This document shows, one piece after another, positions 1-8,123 of a stretch of 64,000 bases of DNA; within the stretch, counting starts at the first letter, position 1; the number at the start of each line of letters is the position of its first letter. This DNA is from SAR202 cluster bacterium bin22. GTDB taxonomy: Bacteria > Chloroflexota > Dehalococcoidia > Lucifugimonadales > UBA3495. A model generated the notes under the pieces. That model did no database searches. It had not been told where the DNA came from and was given only the letters and a program-made list of their open reading frames with translations. The DNA lies in NCBI GenBank assembly GCA_002238505.1, contig MPMM01000009.1, positions 62,001-126,000 of the forward strand, in the 5' to 3' direction. The translations under genes were made by a program, and so were the position numbers.

Positions 1-1
1 G

Positions 2-250
2 CGCCGGTACGACTACCCCGCCGCCCGGGTGGCCATAACCCTGGAGGACGGGCGCACCGTGGAGGGTACGGCCAGCGCCCACTACGGCGACAGCCACAAT
101 CCCCGCCCGAGGGAGGACCTGCTGGGGAAGTTCCGCTCACTGGCGGGAGACAGCCTGGGAGAAGGGGGAACGGAGCAGGTTATTGCCGTTACCGGAAGGC
201 TGGAAGAACTGGGAAGCATTCGCGAGTTGACCGGATTGCTGGGTGGGTGA
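2..250 (+). CDS. MmgE/PrpD family protein, C-terminal fragment
   Basis: The reading frame is open from the left edge of the window, so this is the last 82 codons of a longer gene. The peptide ends in a block of the type FRSLAGDSLGE followed by a short helix-rich tail ending in TGLLGG. That resembles the C-terminus of the MmgE/PrpD family (2-methylcitrate dehydratase and related cis-aconitate decarboxylase-like enzymes), in which a K/R-rich segment is followed by a closing helix. A strong intrinsic terminator lies 22 bp after the stop. The catalytic part is outside the window, so the substrate cannot be judged. The family call is moderate because only the tail is visible. Confidence 0.6.
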   Translation, partial: RRYDYPAARVAITLEDGRTVEGTASAHYGDSHNPRPREDLLGKFRSLAGDSLGEGGTEQVIAVTGRLEELGSIRELTGLLGG

Positions 251-272
251 GTAAACCTCGGGACAAGACAAG

Positions 273-312
273 AATCGGCGCTCCCCTGTAATTCGGGGGA
301 GCGCCGATTTTT
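273..312 (+). terminator. Intrinsic terminator after the MmgE/PrpD gene
   Basis: A perfect 14-bp stem (273-286 paired with 296-309, beginning AATCGGCGC) encloses a 9-base loop. It is followed directly by a run of five T at 308-312. It sits 22 bp after the stop codon of the upstream gene. Confidence 0.92.
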
Positions 313-347
313 GCGTTGATGGGCAGGGCTGGAGCGCGTTGGTGGTG

Positions 348-379
348 GCCCCCTTACCATGCTTGAATGGTAAGGGGGC
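348..379. repeat. Perfect 13-bp hairpin between convergent genes
   Basis: GCCCCCTTACCAT at 348-360 pairs perfectly with ATGGTAAGGGGGC at 367-379 around a 6-base loop. It lies about 60 bp beyond the minus-strand transporter gene and beyond the plus-strand terminator. There is no T-run on either strand, so it may be a REP-like element or a factor-assisted terminator for the transporter. Confidence 0.6.
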
Positions 380-440
380 GGCTTCCGGGTCGATTAAGCT
401 GTCCGCCTACGCTGGCGGGTCGGCCCGGGCGCGTAACGGC

Positions 441-1166
441 CTAGGTGAAGATGCCCAGGGGGTTGAGAGAGCGTGGAACGTCGGTAACGTCCATTTCTTC
501 CTTGCGCTTCATGAAGTTGACCACCAGGTAGGTCAGGGGAGTGGCGGCGGACTCGTAGAGAATCTTGACTATCCACTGGGCCAGGGCCGCGCCGAGCAGG
601 GCCGTGCCGGACCAGTCGCTGAAGACGCCGAAGGCAATGAAGATGAAGATGAAGGAGTCGAGACCCTGCCCCACGATGGTGGAACCGATGGTGCGGACGA
701 AGAGCAGCCTTCCCTGCATCTTGTATTTGAGCAAGGCCAGGACAGTAGAGTTGGAAAATTCGCCAACCAAGTACGCAATAAACGATGCTACGAGGATGCC
801 CGGAACCTGACCCAATATACGGTCGTATGATGCTTGATCCGATTCTCCCCAGAAGAAGGCGCCCGGGATAATGCCCGCGACCCAAAGCGCTATCACTACC
901 AGCAGGTTCATGGCAAAGCCCAGCCAGATGACACCGCGGGCAATTCGGAAACCATATACCTCGGTAAGCACGTCACCCACGATGTAGCTGATGGGGAAAA
1001 TGATGATGGAGGCGGGTAGTATTATTGCCGGGTCGCCAAACCACTGGATGGAGAAAAGGTTTTCAATGGGCAAAATCGTGATGGTCCTTACCGCAATGAT
1101 GTTTGACACAATCAGAACGGTGATAAACAGGGCCACGACAACAACAAAGGTTCCGGTGAATCGCAT
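441..1166 (-). CDS. yhhQ: Queuosine precursor transporter (YhhQ/VUT family)
   Basis: This 241-residue integral membrane protein has about six hydrophobic segments. It opens with a hydrophobic stretch leading into SNIIAVRTITI and carries the family-typical SYIVGDVLTEVYGF block near residue 60, then a second conserved region around LVGEFSNSTVLALLK. These features match the COG1738/YhhQ family, which imports 7-deazaguanine precursors such as preQ0 and preQ1 across the cytoplasmic membrane. The gene begins 62 bp after queF on the same strand, so the two probably form a queuosine salvage and synthesis operon driven by the promoter upstream of queF. The ATG start leaves a normal first transmembrane helix. 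Confidence 0.88.
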   Translation of the reverse strand: MRFTGTFVVVVALFITVLIVSNIIAVRTITILPIENLFSIQWFGDPAIILPASIIIFPISYIVGDVLTEVYGFRIARGVIWLGFAMNLLVVIALWVAGIIPGAFFWGESDQASYDRILGQVPGILVASFIAYLVGEFSNSTVLALLKYKMQGRLLFVRTIGSTIVGQGLDSFIFIFIAFGVFSDWSGTALLGAALAQWIVKILYESAATPLTYLVVNFMKRKEEMDVTDVPRSLNPLGIFT

Positions 1167-1228
1167 AACTGCCTCCGAGAGGTCGGGTGTACGCCGGGCT
1201 CACTACAGCGCTAAACAGAAAGCCGGGG

Positions 1229-1657
1229 CTACTTCCCCGGCTCCTGGTACTCCACAATTACATCGGTGTGAATGCCGCCCCGGACCTTGTAGTCCAGCTC
1301 TATTCTCATCCGCCGGGGACAGCAGCAGGCCACCAGGTCCTGGAGGATTCGGTTGGCGGCGTGTTCCTGAACGATGCCCACATCCCGGAAAGACAGCAGG
1401 TAGTACTTGAAGGACTTCAGCTCGATGCAGCTTTCGCCGGGGACGTAGGTTATGGTCAGGGTGCCGTAATCGGGCAGGCCGGTCCAGGGGCAGACGGCGG
1501 TAAACTCGTCGGTGTCGATGATTACCTCGGTTTCCTGGCCTGGATACTCGTACTGAAAGGCCATCAGGCATTCGGTATCTATGGACGCGTCCTGTCGAAT
1601 ATCAACGCGCCGATCGAGGCCTTCGTATTGGTCCTTGAGTTCAGGTATGGTGGCCAT
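1229..1657 (-). CDS. queF: NADPH-dependent 7-cyano-7-deazaguanine reductase QueF
   Basis: This 142-residue protein matches type I (unimodular) QueF, which reduces the nitrile of preQ0 to the amine of preQ1 in queuosine biosynthesis. The nucleophilic cysteine is Cys56 in TAVCPWTGLPDYG. The substrate-binding stretch ELKSFKYYLLSFRD and the following VQEH motif are present, and the length is normal for the short form. The ATG at 1657 was chosen over an upstream in-frame start because AGGTG lies at the right distance before it and homologs begin near this MATIPELK-like N-terminus. The queuosine precursor transporter follows on the same strand. A near-consensus promoter with an inverted repeat lies upstream. 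Confidence 0.95.
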   Translation of the reverse strand: MATIPELKDQYEGLDRRVDIRQDASIDTECLMAFQYEYPGQETEVIIDTDEFTAVCPWTGLPDYGTLTITYVPGESCIELKSFKYYLLSFRDVGIVQEHAANRILQDLVACCCPRRMRIELDYKVRGGIHTDVIVEYQEPGK

Positions 1658-1700
1658 AGTTTCACCTGCAAGTTCCGGAGAGCATTGTATTAGTTGACAT

Positions 1701-1729
1701 ATATTAAATATGTTTTGGGTATGTGTCAA
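1701..1729 (-). promoter_or_regulatory. Sigma-70-type promoter of queF, overlapped by an inverted repeat
   Basis: On the minus strand TTGACA (1724-1729) is followed by a 17-bp spacer and TAATAT (1701-1706). The plus strand shows a near-palindrome: TTGACATAT at 1694-1702 is mirrored by ATGTGTCAA at 1721-1729, with one mismatched pair. A dimeric regulator could therefore bind across the promoter. No preQ1 riboswitch was recognised in the 43-bp leader. Confidence 0.75.
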
Positions 1730-1860
1730 AAGAAAAGAGCCAGGCACGGGACTAAAGCGCTCATGAACTTGCGCCGCAAGCAACGAATTACTGAATTGCC
1801 TTGACGAAATCAGACGCTATAATTGTGACCAGCAGCAAGTTAATTTTGGAGGAAATGAAA

Positions 1861-2706
1861 ATGGCAGATTACGCCCATCCCGAGTCTCTGGTAAGCACCG
1901 AATGGGTGGCGGAACATGGCAGCGACGCCAACGTGCGCCTGATAGAGGTGGACGTGGACACTGCGGCCTACGAGCAGGGTCACGTCGCTGGCGCCGTGGG
2001 CTGGAACTGGCAGAGTCAGTTGCAACAGTCCCTCCGCCGGGATCTTTTGAGCAAAGAGGAGATGGAACAGCTTCTGGGCAACGCCGGAGTCGGCGGTGAC
2101 ACGACCATAGTGGTGTACGGCGACAACAATAACTGGTTTGCCGCCTGGGCTTTCTGGCAGATCCGTTATTACGGCCACGCTGACGTTAAGCTGATGAACG
2201 GCGGCCGGGCCAAGTGGGAGGCCGAGAGCCGGCCCATGACCACGGAGGTTCCCAGCTACACTGCGACCAACTACACCGCCAAGGACCCGAACGAGAGCAT
2301 TCGGGCCTACCGGGACCAGGTACTTGCGGCGGTGGGCGCGGGCAACACCGCCCTGGTGGACGTGCGGTCGCCGGCGGAATTCAGCGGAGAACTGCTGGCT
2401 CCCCCCAACATGCCCCAGGAAGGCTCCCAGCGGGGCGGGCACATCCCCGGCGCCGCCAACATCCCCTGGGGCCAGGCCGCCAACGAGGACGGCACCTTCA
2501 AGTCGGCCGATGAACTGGCCGCGCTGTACGGCGGCAACGGGATCGACGGCAGCAGGGACACCATCGCCTACTGCCGCATCGGCGAGCGTTCGTCCCACAC
2601 CTGGTTCGTGCTGACCCAACTGCTGGGCTACGATAATGTCCGCAACTACGACGGTTCGTGGACGGAGTGGGGAAGCATTGTGGGGGCGCCGATAGAGAAG
2701 CCGTAG
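1861..2706 (+). CDS. sseA: Sulfurtransferase, tandem rhodanese domains
   Basis: This 281-residue protein has two rhodanese domains and matches thiosulfate/3-mercaptopyruvate sulfurtransferases, which pass a sulfane sulfur through a cysteine persulfide. The N-terminal domain (about residues 5-130) lacks the cysteine and has VVYGDNNNW at the corresponding loop. The C-terminal domain carries the active-site loop CRIGERS with catalytic Cys238 and the upstream HIPGAANIPW motif. The ATG at 1861 is preferred over 1801 because the Shine-Dalgarno GGAGGAA ends about 9 bases before it. The gene diverges from queF. The choice between thiosulfate and mercaptopyruvate as donor is not settled; the CRIGERS loop fits bacterial thiosulfate-type enzymes. 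Confidence 0.93.
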   Translation: MADYAHPESLVSTEWVAEHGSDANVRLIEVDVDTAAYEQGHVAGAVGWNWQSQLQQSLRRDLLSKEEMEQLLGNAGVGGDTTIVVYGDNNNWFAAWAFWQIRYYGHADVKLMNGGRAKWEAESRPMTTEVPSYTATNYTAKDPNESIRAYRDQVLAAVGAGNTALVDVRSPAEFSGELLAPPNMPQEGSQRGGHIPGAANIPWGQAANEDGTFKSADELAALYGGNGIDGSRDTIAYCRIGERSSHTWFVLTQLLGYDNVRNYDGSWTEWGSIVGAPIEKP

Positions 2707-2723
2707 CGGCTACCCAGACTCAG

Positions 2724-2790
2724 ACATGGATGGACAGGATGGACAGGATTAGACATTGGTTTTCTGTTTTTCCTGTCCTCTTTTGTGTGG
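2724..2790. repeat. Dispersed repeat, ATGGACAGGAT family, with inverted arms
   Basis: The left arm has ATGGA followed by two tandem TGGACAGGAT-like units, and the right arm contains TTTTCCTGTCCTC, which can pair back to the GACAGGA units. Similar sequence occurs at 30246-30320 and 60741-60775, always between genes. Confidence 0.6.
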
Positions 2791-3010
2791 GTCAGCGAAA
2801 AATCTCCCCGGAGAAAGTAGGGGGGCTTTTGGTTGGTGACGTCTGTCATGTTTGCGGTCAGGGATTTGCATTTAACAGGGCACCCGCACTATGGACAAAT
2901 GTCTTGCTGAGTCCTTCGGCAAGCTCAGGATAAACTCCGCCGAAGTACCGAAGCCCCTGCCCCATAACCCGGTGTCTGCTCCCAGGTAAGGGCTTCCATC
3001 GAGGATTTCA

Positions 3011-3035
3011 GGCCCTTCGGCTGCGCTCAGGGCGA
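3011..3035. repeat. REP-like element (CCCTTCG...CTCAGGGCGA family)
   Basis: GCCCTTCGGCTGCGCTCAGG is followed by GCGA, a clear variant of the GTTCGCCCTGAGC..GTCGAAGGGC element found in at least eight other intergenic sites of this window. A weaker copy lies at 2911-2935. Confidence 0.65.
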
Positions 3036-3083
3036 CATTCATTCTTGCGGCAGAGTCCAGGGCAACGGAGTAAAGTGGAGACC

Positions 3084-3239
3084 GTGAACATTGTGAAGCC
3101 GGAATTCAAGGGCGGTAGAGGCGGCAGCGGTGGCAAAGGTGGTGGAAACAGAGGAGGTGGCCGCCCGGCCAACGCTCCGAGCACGACCGGAAACCCCTCC
3201 GGTAGTGGACGGGGCAATAACCCGCCCAAGGGTAAATAG
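3084..3239 (+). CDS. Small glycine-rich basic hypothetical protein
   Basis: This 51-residue frame from GTG at 3084 encodes a very Gly/Lys/Arg/Asn-rich peptide with runs such as GGRGGSGGKGGGNRGGG and a C-terminal NNPPKGK. A weak GGAG precedes the start by about 5 bases; an alternative start is ATG 3045. It has no recognisable domain and is predicted to be disordered; the Gly/Arg/Lys content would suit nucleic-acid contact, but that is speculation. It stands alone between the rhodanese and the convergent asnS. It may not be a real gene. Confidence 0.3.
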   Translation: MNIVKPEFKGGRGGSGGKGGGNRGGGRPANAPSTTGNPSGSGRGNNPPKGK

Positions 3240-3329
3240 ATTGCAGGTGCAGCGGTTAAACACAGGACGAGAGGCGCCCTGTGTGAGCGCCTCTCGTCTT
3301 TCACTTCAGGAGCCATTTTTGCTGTTCGC

Positions 3330-4727
3330 CTAAAACTCCGCGTTTTTGGGTGTTCTTGGGAAGGGGATTACGTCGCGGATGTTTTGCATGCCGGTGGCGA
3401 ACTGGACGGTTCGCTCGAAGCCCAGGCCGAAGCCGGCGTGGGGGACGGTGCCGTAGCGGCGCAGGTCGAGGTACCACCAGTAGTTTTCTGCGTCCAGGCC
3501 CGACTGGCGCATACGGTCCAGCAGAACATCTTCCCGTTCCTCGCGCTGGCTGCCGCCGATAATCTCCCCGATGCGGGGCACCAGCACGTCCATGGCCCGC
3601 ACGGTTTCCCCGTCCTCGTTCATGCGCATGTAGAAGGCCTTGATGTCTTTGGGGTAGTCGGTTACGACCACCGGCCGGCCTATGCGCTTTTCGGTGATGT
3701 AGCGTTCGTGCTCGGACTGGAGGTCGAGGCCCCAGGAGACGGGGAACTCGAAGGTCTCGCCGGATGTTTCCAGGAGCTTGATGGCCTCGGTATAGGTCAG
3801 GCGCTCGAAGCTGGAGTTGATGATGCCTTCCAGCGTGGAAATGGCCGTGTTGTCGTACCACTGATTGAAGAAGGCCATGTCCTCAGGGCACTTGTCCAGG
3901 GCCGCGCTGAAGACGTACTTGAGGAAGTCCTCGGCCAGTTCGGCCAGGCCATCGAGGTCGCAGAAGGCCACCTCGGGTTCCACCATCCAGAACTCGGCCA
4001 GGTGGCGGGAGGTGTTGGAGTTTTCGGCCCGGAAGGTGGGGCCGAAGGTATAGACATCGGTCATGGCCAGGGCGAAGATTTCGGCTTCCAGCTGGCCGCT
4101 AACGGTGAGGAAGGTGGGCTGACCGAAGAAGTCCTCGGCAGCATCCACCAGGCCATCGCGGCGGGGCGGGTCCTGCAGGTCCAGGGTGGTTACCCGGAAC
4201 ATGGAGCCGGCGCCCTCGGCATCGCTGGCCGTAATCATGGGGGTCTGGATGTACTGGAATCCCCGTTCCTGGAAGAAGCTGTGGATGGCATAGGCCATGG
4301 TGTTGCGGACACGGGCCATGGCGCCGAAGGTGTTGGTGCGGGGCCGCAGATGGGCTATCTCCCGCAGGAACTCTAGGGTATGGCGCTTTTTCTGGAGGGG
4401 GTACTCCTCGGGGTTGGCCTGGCCCAGCACTTCCAGCTTGCTGGCGTTAATTTCGTACTTCTGGTTCCGACCCTCGGACTCCAGGAGTTCGCCTACAACG
4501 CTGATACTGCAGCCGGTGTTTAGAGTTTCCACCAGGGCAAAATCGGGCGATGACGGCTCCACCACGATCTGAAGGTCTTTGAGGGTTGACCCGTCGCTGA
4601 TCTGGATGAAGGAAACCGCGCCCGAAGAGCGCCGGGTCTTGACCCAACCCTGTACCAGCACCTGGCCGCCGGCGGATTCACGATCGAGAATGTCTTTGAC
4701 TCTGGTACGCTGCGTGGAATGTTGCAT
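3330..4727 (-). CDS. asnS: Asparagine--tRNA ligase
   Basis: This 465-residue class IIb aminoacyl-tRNA synthetase charges tRNA-Asn with asparagine in the cytoplasm. An N-terminal OB-fold anticodon-binding domain (about residues 10-110, including [14 protein letters not shown]) is followed by the class II core with the [18 protein letters not shown] region, the [12 protein letters not shown] motif 2 region and the motif 3 block [16 protein letters not shown] ahead of the terminal IPFPRTP. The ATG at 4727 is preceded by GGGAGGG and fits homologs better than an in-frame start 21 bases upstream. Length is normal. The presence of AsnS implies that the GatCAB genes nearby are needed mainly for Gln-tRNA formation. 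The gene is convergent with the small glycine-rich frame. Confidence 0.96.
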   Translation of the reverse strand: MQHSTQRTRVKDILDRESAGGQVLVQGWVKTRRSSGAVSFIQISDGSTLKDLQIVVEPSSPDFALVETLNTGCSISVVGELLESEGRNQKYEINASKLEVLGQANPEEYPLQKKRHTLEFLREIAHLRPRTNTFGAMARVRNTMAYAIHSFFQERGFQYIQTPMITASDAEGAGSMFRVTTLDLQDPPRRDGLVDAAEDFFGQPTFLTVSGQLEAEIFALAMTDVYTFGPTFRAENSNTSRHLAEFWMVEPEVAFCDLDGLAELAEDFLKYVFSAALDKCPEDMAFFNQWYDNTAISTLEGIINSSFERLTYTEAIKLLETSGETFEFPVSWGLDLQSEHERYITEKRIGRPVVVTDYPKDIKAFYMRMNEDGETVRAMDVLVPRIGEIIGGSQREEREDVLLDRMRQSGLDAENYWWYLDLRRYGTVPHAGFGLGFERTVQFATGMQNIRDVIPFPRTPKNAEF

Positions 4728-4872
4728 GATGGTCCCTCCCCGTACCAACTAACCCGATTCTAGCATTGAGGCAAGGAGAGGGAAAGGGCGGACGCCACAT
4801 TAGAGTCCGGCCAGGGGCAGACTGAGAAGCCTGAACCGGATTACTTACGGCCTTGTCTGGTAACCTGAGCCC

Positions 4873-6138
4873 TTATTGCTGGCGGCGGTTCCGGCGACGG
4901 TCCTCCTCCTCCGGGGGCCGGACATTGCGGAACATGAAATAGAGGGAAAGGTCGTAAGTGATTTTCAGTAGGGCGGAACCCACCAGCGGTACCCAGGCAG
5001 CGGTAATGTTCCAGATAGCGGTGGTCACCGACGGGCCGACTGACCCGGCGGCGCTTCGAGTCACCATGTTAATGCTGGCCATGGCAACCCGTTCCTCGGA
5101 ATTGATCACCGCCATGTTGTACGAGTCCCGGGTGGGCACATCCATCTGGCTCAAGAAGGCGCGGCACTGCCAGAACACTATTGCCAGAGTGGCTGTGGGG
5201 GCGAAGGCTGCGGCCAGTAGAAAGAAGCTGGACGGTATATGGGTGAATACCATCGTGTTCAGAAGCCCGATCCTGTTGGCTATCTTGGCCGCCAGCCACA
5301 GAGAAGACGCGGTCAGCAGATGGGACAAGGCAAAGACCAGGGCCAGCGATTCCACGGTCAACCCAAATTTCGTGTAAAACCAGTAGGCCACCAGGCTCTG
5401 CATCACCATAGAGGTTGTAAAGGTATCGACGCTGTACAGGGATATCAGGGTGAATATTCTGCGCCGCGACGGCAGCTTCAGCGGGTTTTGCCACTGCTGA
5501 CGGGCCGTGCCCCCTTCTACTTCCGACGAGACGAAGAGGTACAGCGCCGCCCCCGCAAGCTGGCACAGGGCGAATCCCAGGAACATTGCCTTGTAGGACG
5601 ACAGGTCGGACAGGCCAAGAGCATCCTGCAGCAGAACAGGCAAACCGGCGGCCAGCGCGCCCAGAAAGGTGCCGGTGCGGGCCACGATGCTGTAAATGGC
5701 AAAGATGTCGGTACGTCTTTCGGGAGGACCGGTATCGGGGAGAATGGCAACTTCCAGGGGTTGAGCCGGGCTCTCCCCGCCCCCTCCGCCGGTGGACAGG
5801 CTGCCCAGGAAAGCGATAACCAGGAGCGGGATAAAGGCCTCGGTGAAGTACATCGCCAGCCCGGCGACCGCCGCCAGCAGGGAAAAGAAGACCAGGAGAC
5901 GCCTCCGCCCCACCCTTTCACTGGCAATGCCCACTACCAGCGCAAAGAATGAGACCCCGGCAACCCCCACGGTAAGGACCGCGCCTATCTGCACCAGGCT
6001 GAAACCCAATTCGGCCAGATAGATCGCCATGATGACGGCGATGAAGCTCTGGGAGAAGGTACGAATCCCACGGGCCAAGGTTATCAGCCTGGCATCGGGG
6101 TTTACCCAGGACAATGACGAACGGAGTCGGTCAATCAT
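4873..6138 (-). CDS. Major facilitator superfamily transporter
   Basis: This 421-residue protein has about 12 hydrophobic segments and an MFS layout: an N-terminal half beginning near residue 24 with the motif-A-like loop GIASERVGRRRLLVF, a central loop near residues 205-230, and a C-terminal half ending in a charged PPEEEDRRRNRRQQ tail. It belongs to the drug/sugar-exporter-like MFS groups, and no substrate can be assigned. It is transcribed on the same strand as gatA and asnS but is separated from each by more than 100 bp. An ATG start at 6138 leaves a normal first helix. A short repeat hairpin lies just upstream at 6146-6185. Confidence 0.85.
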   Translation of the reverse strand: MIDRLRSSLSWVNPDARLITLARGIRTFSQSFIAVIMAIYLAELGFSLVQIGAVLTVGVAGVSFFALVVGIASERVGRRRLLVFFSLLAAVAGLAMYFTEAFIPLLVIAFLGSLSTGGGGGESPAQPLEVAILPDTGPPERRTDIFAIYSIVARTGTFLGALAAGLPVLLQDALGLSDLSSYKAMFLGFALCQLAGAALYLFVSSEVEGGTARQQWQNPLKLPSRRRIFTLISLYSVDTFTTSMVMQSLVAYWFYTKFGLTVESLALVFALSHLLTASSLWLAAKIANRIGLLNTMVFTHIPSSFFLLAAAFAPTATLAIVFWQCRAFLSQMDVPTRDSYNMAVINSEERVAMASINMVTRSAAGSVGPSVTTAIWNITAAWVPLVGSALLKITYDLSLYFMFRNVRPPEEEDRRRNRRQQ

Positions 6139-6145
6139 GGTCAGT

Positions 6146-6185
6146 CCCTTCCCCCTTGACGGGGGAAGGTCAGGATAGGGGTGAT
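6146..6185. repeat. Dispersed hairpin repeat, CCTTCCCCC...GGGGGAAGG family
   Basis: CCTTCCCCC at 6147-6155 pairs with GGGGGAAGG at 6161-6169 and is followed by TCAGGATAGGGGTGA. A close relative with the same flank lies at about 60698-60736, and a related hairpin (CCCCTCTCCC / GGGAGAGGGG) lies at 42677-42699. Confidence 0.65.
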
Positions 6186-6269
6186 AGCCTTACCCTCCTA
6201 TCCGAGAATCTCAGATCTGCATCCCGAATTCAGACTATAGTTACCCTGTTGGAGATCTGTTGGGGCACC

Positions 6270-7727
6270 TTAAATCCCCGGCCGGGCCTTGTGCCACTCG
6301 GTGGCCTGTTCGTAGGCGCTGGCCAGGTTCAACAGCATTCCCTCGGAAAGGTGGGGGCCGATCAGCTGCATTCCCACGGGCAGACCGTCGGAGAAGCCGC
6401 AGGGCACCGACATTGCCGGCAGGCCAGCGATATTGATGGGCAGGGTGCAGACATCGATCAGGTACATCTGCACCGGGTCAGCGGTCTTTTCGCCAATGGG
6501 GAAAGCCACCACCGGCGAAGTGGGGGTCACCAGGGCGTCCACCTGCTCGAAGACACGGGCAAAGTCCTGACGGATGAGCGTGCGCACCTGCTGGGCCTTG
6601 AGATAGTAGGCATCGTAGTAGCCGGCGGACAGGGCGTAGGCGCCCAGCATTATCCGGCGCTTGACCTCCGGGCCAAACCCCTGCTGGCGGGTGGTTTCCA
6701 TGGCCTGCCACATATCCGGAGTGTCCTGGTAGGAGTAGCCGAACTTTACGCCGTCGTAACGGGCCAGGTTGGCCGAGCACTCGGAAGGGGCGATGATGTA
6801 ATAGCAGGCCAGGGCGTACTGGGTGGTGGGCAGAGACACCGGTTCCACGGAAGCCCCGAGGGACTCCAACCCCTTGATTGCGGTTTCCACCGCCGTCCTC
6901 ACCCCCGGCTCCATTCCGTCCACAAAATACTCCCCGGGAATGCCCAGGCGCAGGCCTTTTATGTCTCCCGTGATGCTGGCGGCGAAATCGGTGGCGGGCA
7001 GATCCAGGGAGGTGGAATCCCTGGAGTCGTAGCCGGCGATGGCGTTCATGGTAATGGCGCAGTCCATTGCGTTCTTGCCCACGGGGCCGATCTGGTCCAG
7101 GGACGAGGCAAAGGCGATGAGGCCGTAGCGGCTGACGCGACCGTAGGTGGGCTTTAGGCCCACCACTCCGCAAAGGGAAGCGGGCTGGCGAATGCTGCCG
7201 CCGGTGTCGGAGCCCAGGGCAACAATGGCTTCGTCGGCGGCCACCGAGGCTGCGGCGCCTCCGCTGCTGCCGCCGGGGACCCGGTCCAGGTCCCAGGGGT
7301 TGTGGGTGGGGAAGAAGGCCGAGTTTTCGCAGGAGGACCCCATGGCAAACTCGTCCATGTTGCCCTTGCCCAGCAGCACAGCGCCCTGGCGGGAGAGTTT
7401 CTCCCAGACCGTCGCGTCATAGACCGGCACATAGTTTTCCAGCATGCGCGAGGAACAGGTGGTGGCAATACCCCGGGTGCTGATGAGGTCCTTTACCTGC
7501 ACCGGTATGCCGGTCATGGGGCCGCCCCGTCCTTCTGAAAGGGCACGGTCGGCCTGCTCAGCCTGCTGCAGGGCGTGGGATTCGGTAAGGGTGACGAATG
7601 CCTTGACCCGGTTCTCCACCTGGGCAATGCGTTCAAAGCAGGAACGGGCAAGGTCCACGGCGCTGAAAGACCCGGAATCCAGTCCGGCCCGGGCCTCGTG
7701 CAGGGTCAACTGCCAAAGTTCAGACAA
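6270..7727 (-). CDS. gatA: Glu-tRNA(Gln)/Asp-tRNA(Asn) amidotransferase subunit A
   Basis: This 485-residue protein is an amidase-signature enzyme. GatA releases ammonia from glutamine for the transamidation of misacylated Glu-tRNA(Gln) by GatB. The Ser-cisSer-Lys triad is intact: Lys79 in VQVKDL, Ser154 in PGGSSGGAAA and Ser178 in SDTGGSIRQPAS, the same positions as in characterised GatA. The start is a TTG at 7727, preceded by GGAGGAG overlapping the end of gatC, so translation of the two is probably coupled. GatB is not in the window. Because asnS is also present, the likely in vivo role is Gln-tRNA(Gln) synthesis. Confidence 0.97.
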   Translation of the reverse strand: MSELWQLTLHEARAGLDSGSFSAVDLARSCFERIAQVENRVKAFVTLTESHALQQAEQADRALSEGRGGPMTGIPVQVKDLISTRGIATTCSSRMLENYVPVYDATVWEKLSRQGAVLLGKGNMDEFAMGSSCENSAFFPTHNPWDLDRVPGGSSGGAAASVAADEAIVALGSDTGGSIRQPASLCGVVGLKPTYGRVSRYGLIAFASSLDQIGPVGKNAMDCAITMNAIAGYDSRDSTSLDLPATDFAASITGDIKGLRLGIPGEYFVDGMEPGVRTAVETAIKGLESLGASVEPVSLPTTQYALACYYIIAPSECSANLARYDGVKFGYSYQDTPDMWQAMETTRQQGFGPEVKRRIMLGAYALSAGYYDAYYLKAQQVRTLIRQDFARVFEQVDALVTPTSPVVAFPIGEKTADPVQMYLIDVCTLPINIAGLPAMSVPCGFSDGLPVGMQLIGPHLSEGMLLNLASAYEQATEWHKARPGI

Positions 7728-7733
7728 GGGGTG

Positions 7734-8024
7734 TCACTCCTCCAGCACGGCCTTTACGCGGAACAGGTCTCCCTCGCGGCGAGGGGCGTTCAGCAGTGTA
7801 TCTTCAGGATCCAGGGGTTCATCGGGGACATCTTCCCGCATTACCGAGTTCACCTCCACGGCGTGGCCGGTAGGTTCCACGGCGCTGGTGTCCAATTGCT
7901 TCAGCAACTCAAACTGGTCGAGGATGTTGGACAACTGCTCCTGGAAGGTGGCTATCTCGTCTTCGGACAGGCCGATGCGGGCCAGGGCAGCTATGTGTTC
8001 AACGTCGGCGCGGTCAAGGGGCAT
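7734..8024 (-). CDS. gatC: Glu-tRNA(Gln) amidotransferase subunit C
   Basis: This 96-residue protein matches GatC, the small subunit that wraps around GatA and GatB and stabilises the complex. The N-terminal helix has the typical pattern VEHIAALARIGLSEDE, and the C-terminal part has the conserved VMREDVPDEPLD followed by an LLNAPRREGDLFRVKAVLEE tail. Length is normal. It is the first gene of a gatC-gatA pair with only 6 bp between them. A hairpin-forming member of the CACGAA repeat family lies immediately upstream, leaving little room for a distant promoter. Confidence 0.95.
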   Translation of the reverse strand: MPLDRADVEHIAALARIGLSEDEIATFQEQLSNILDQFELLKQLDTSAVEPTGHAVEVNSVMREDVPDEPLDPEDTLLNAPRREGDLFRVKAVLEE

Positions 8025-8033
8025 TACGTATAC

Positions 8034-8121
8034 CTTTTCTTATCCACGAATGGGCAGAAATATACACTGGTGGAAGCCAGCCAGTGGTATTCGTGCCTAT
8101 TCGTGTGTATTCGTGGATAAA
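8034..8121. repeat. Dispersed inverted repeat, ATTCGTGGATAA family
   Basis: The left arm CTTATCCACGAAT is mirrored by ATTCGTGGATAAAG at the right end, with further CGTG/CACG half-units between them. Related sequence is found at 8989-9112, 34190-34232 and 59310-59382, always between genes. It separates gatC from the SDR gene. Confidence 0.65.
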
Positions 8122-8123
8122 GG

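Larger units (their letters stand above)
2707..3083. other. Intergenic region with two repeat types, no clear gene
   Basis: This 377-bp gap holds one member of the ATGGACAGGAT repeat family (about 2724-2790) and two degenerate REP-like elements (2911-2935 and 3011-3035, with cores CCTTCGGCAAGCTCAGG and CCCTTCGGCTGCGCTCAGG). No promoter of good consensus or RNA gene was recognised. Confidence 0.6.

Noticed and set aside
1658-1700. preQ1 riboswitch in the queF leader
   Set aside because: The leader is only about 43 bases and does not show the expected stem and pseudoknot sequence.
3384-4376. A 330-residue plus-strand frame opposite asnS
   Set aside because: It is antisense to an unmistakable class II synthetase and shows no domain of its own.
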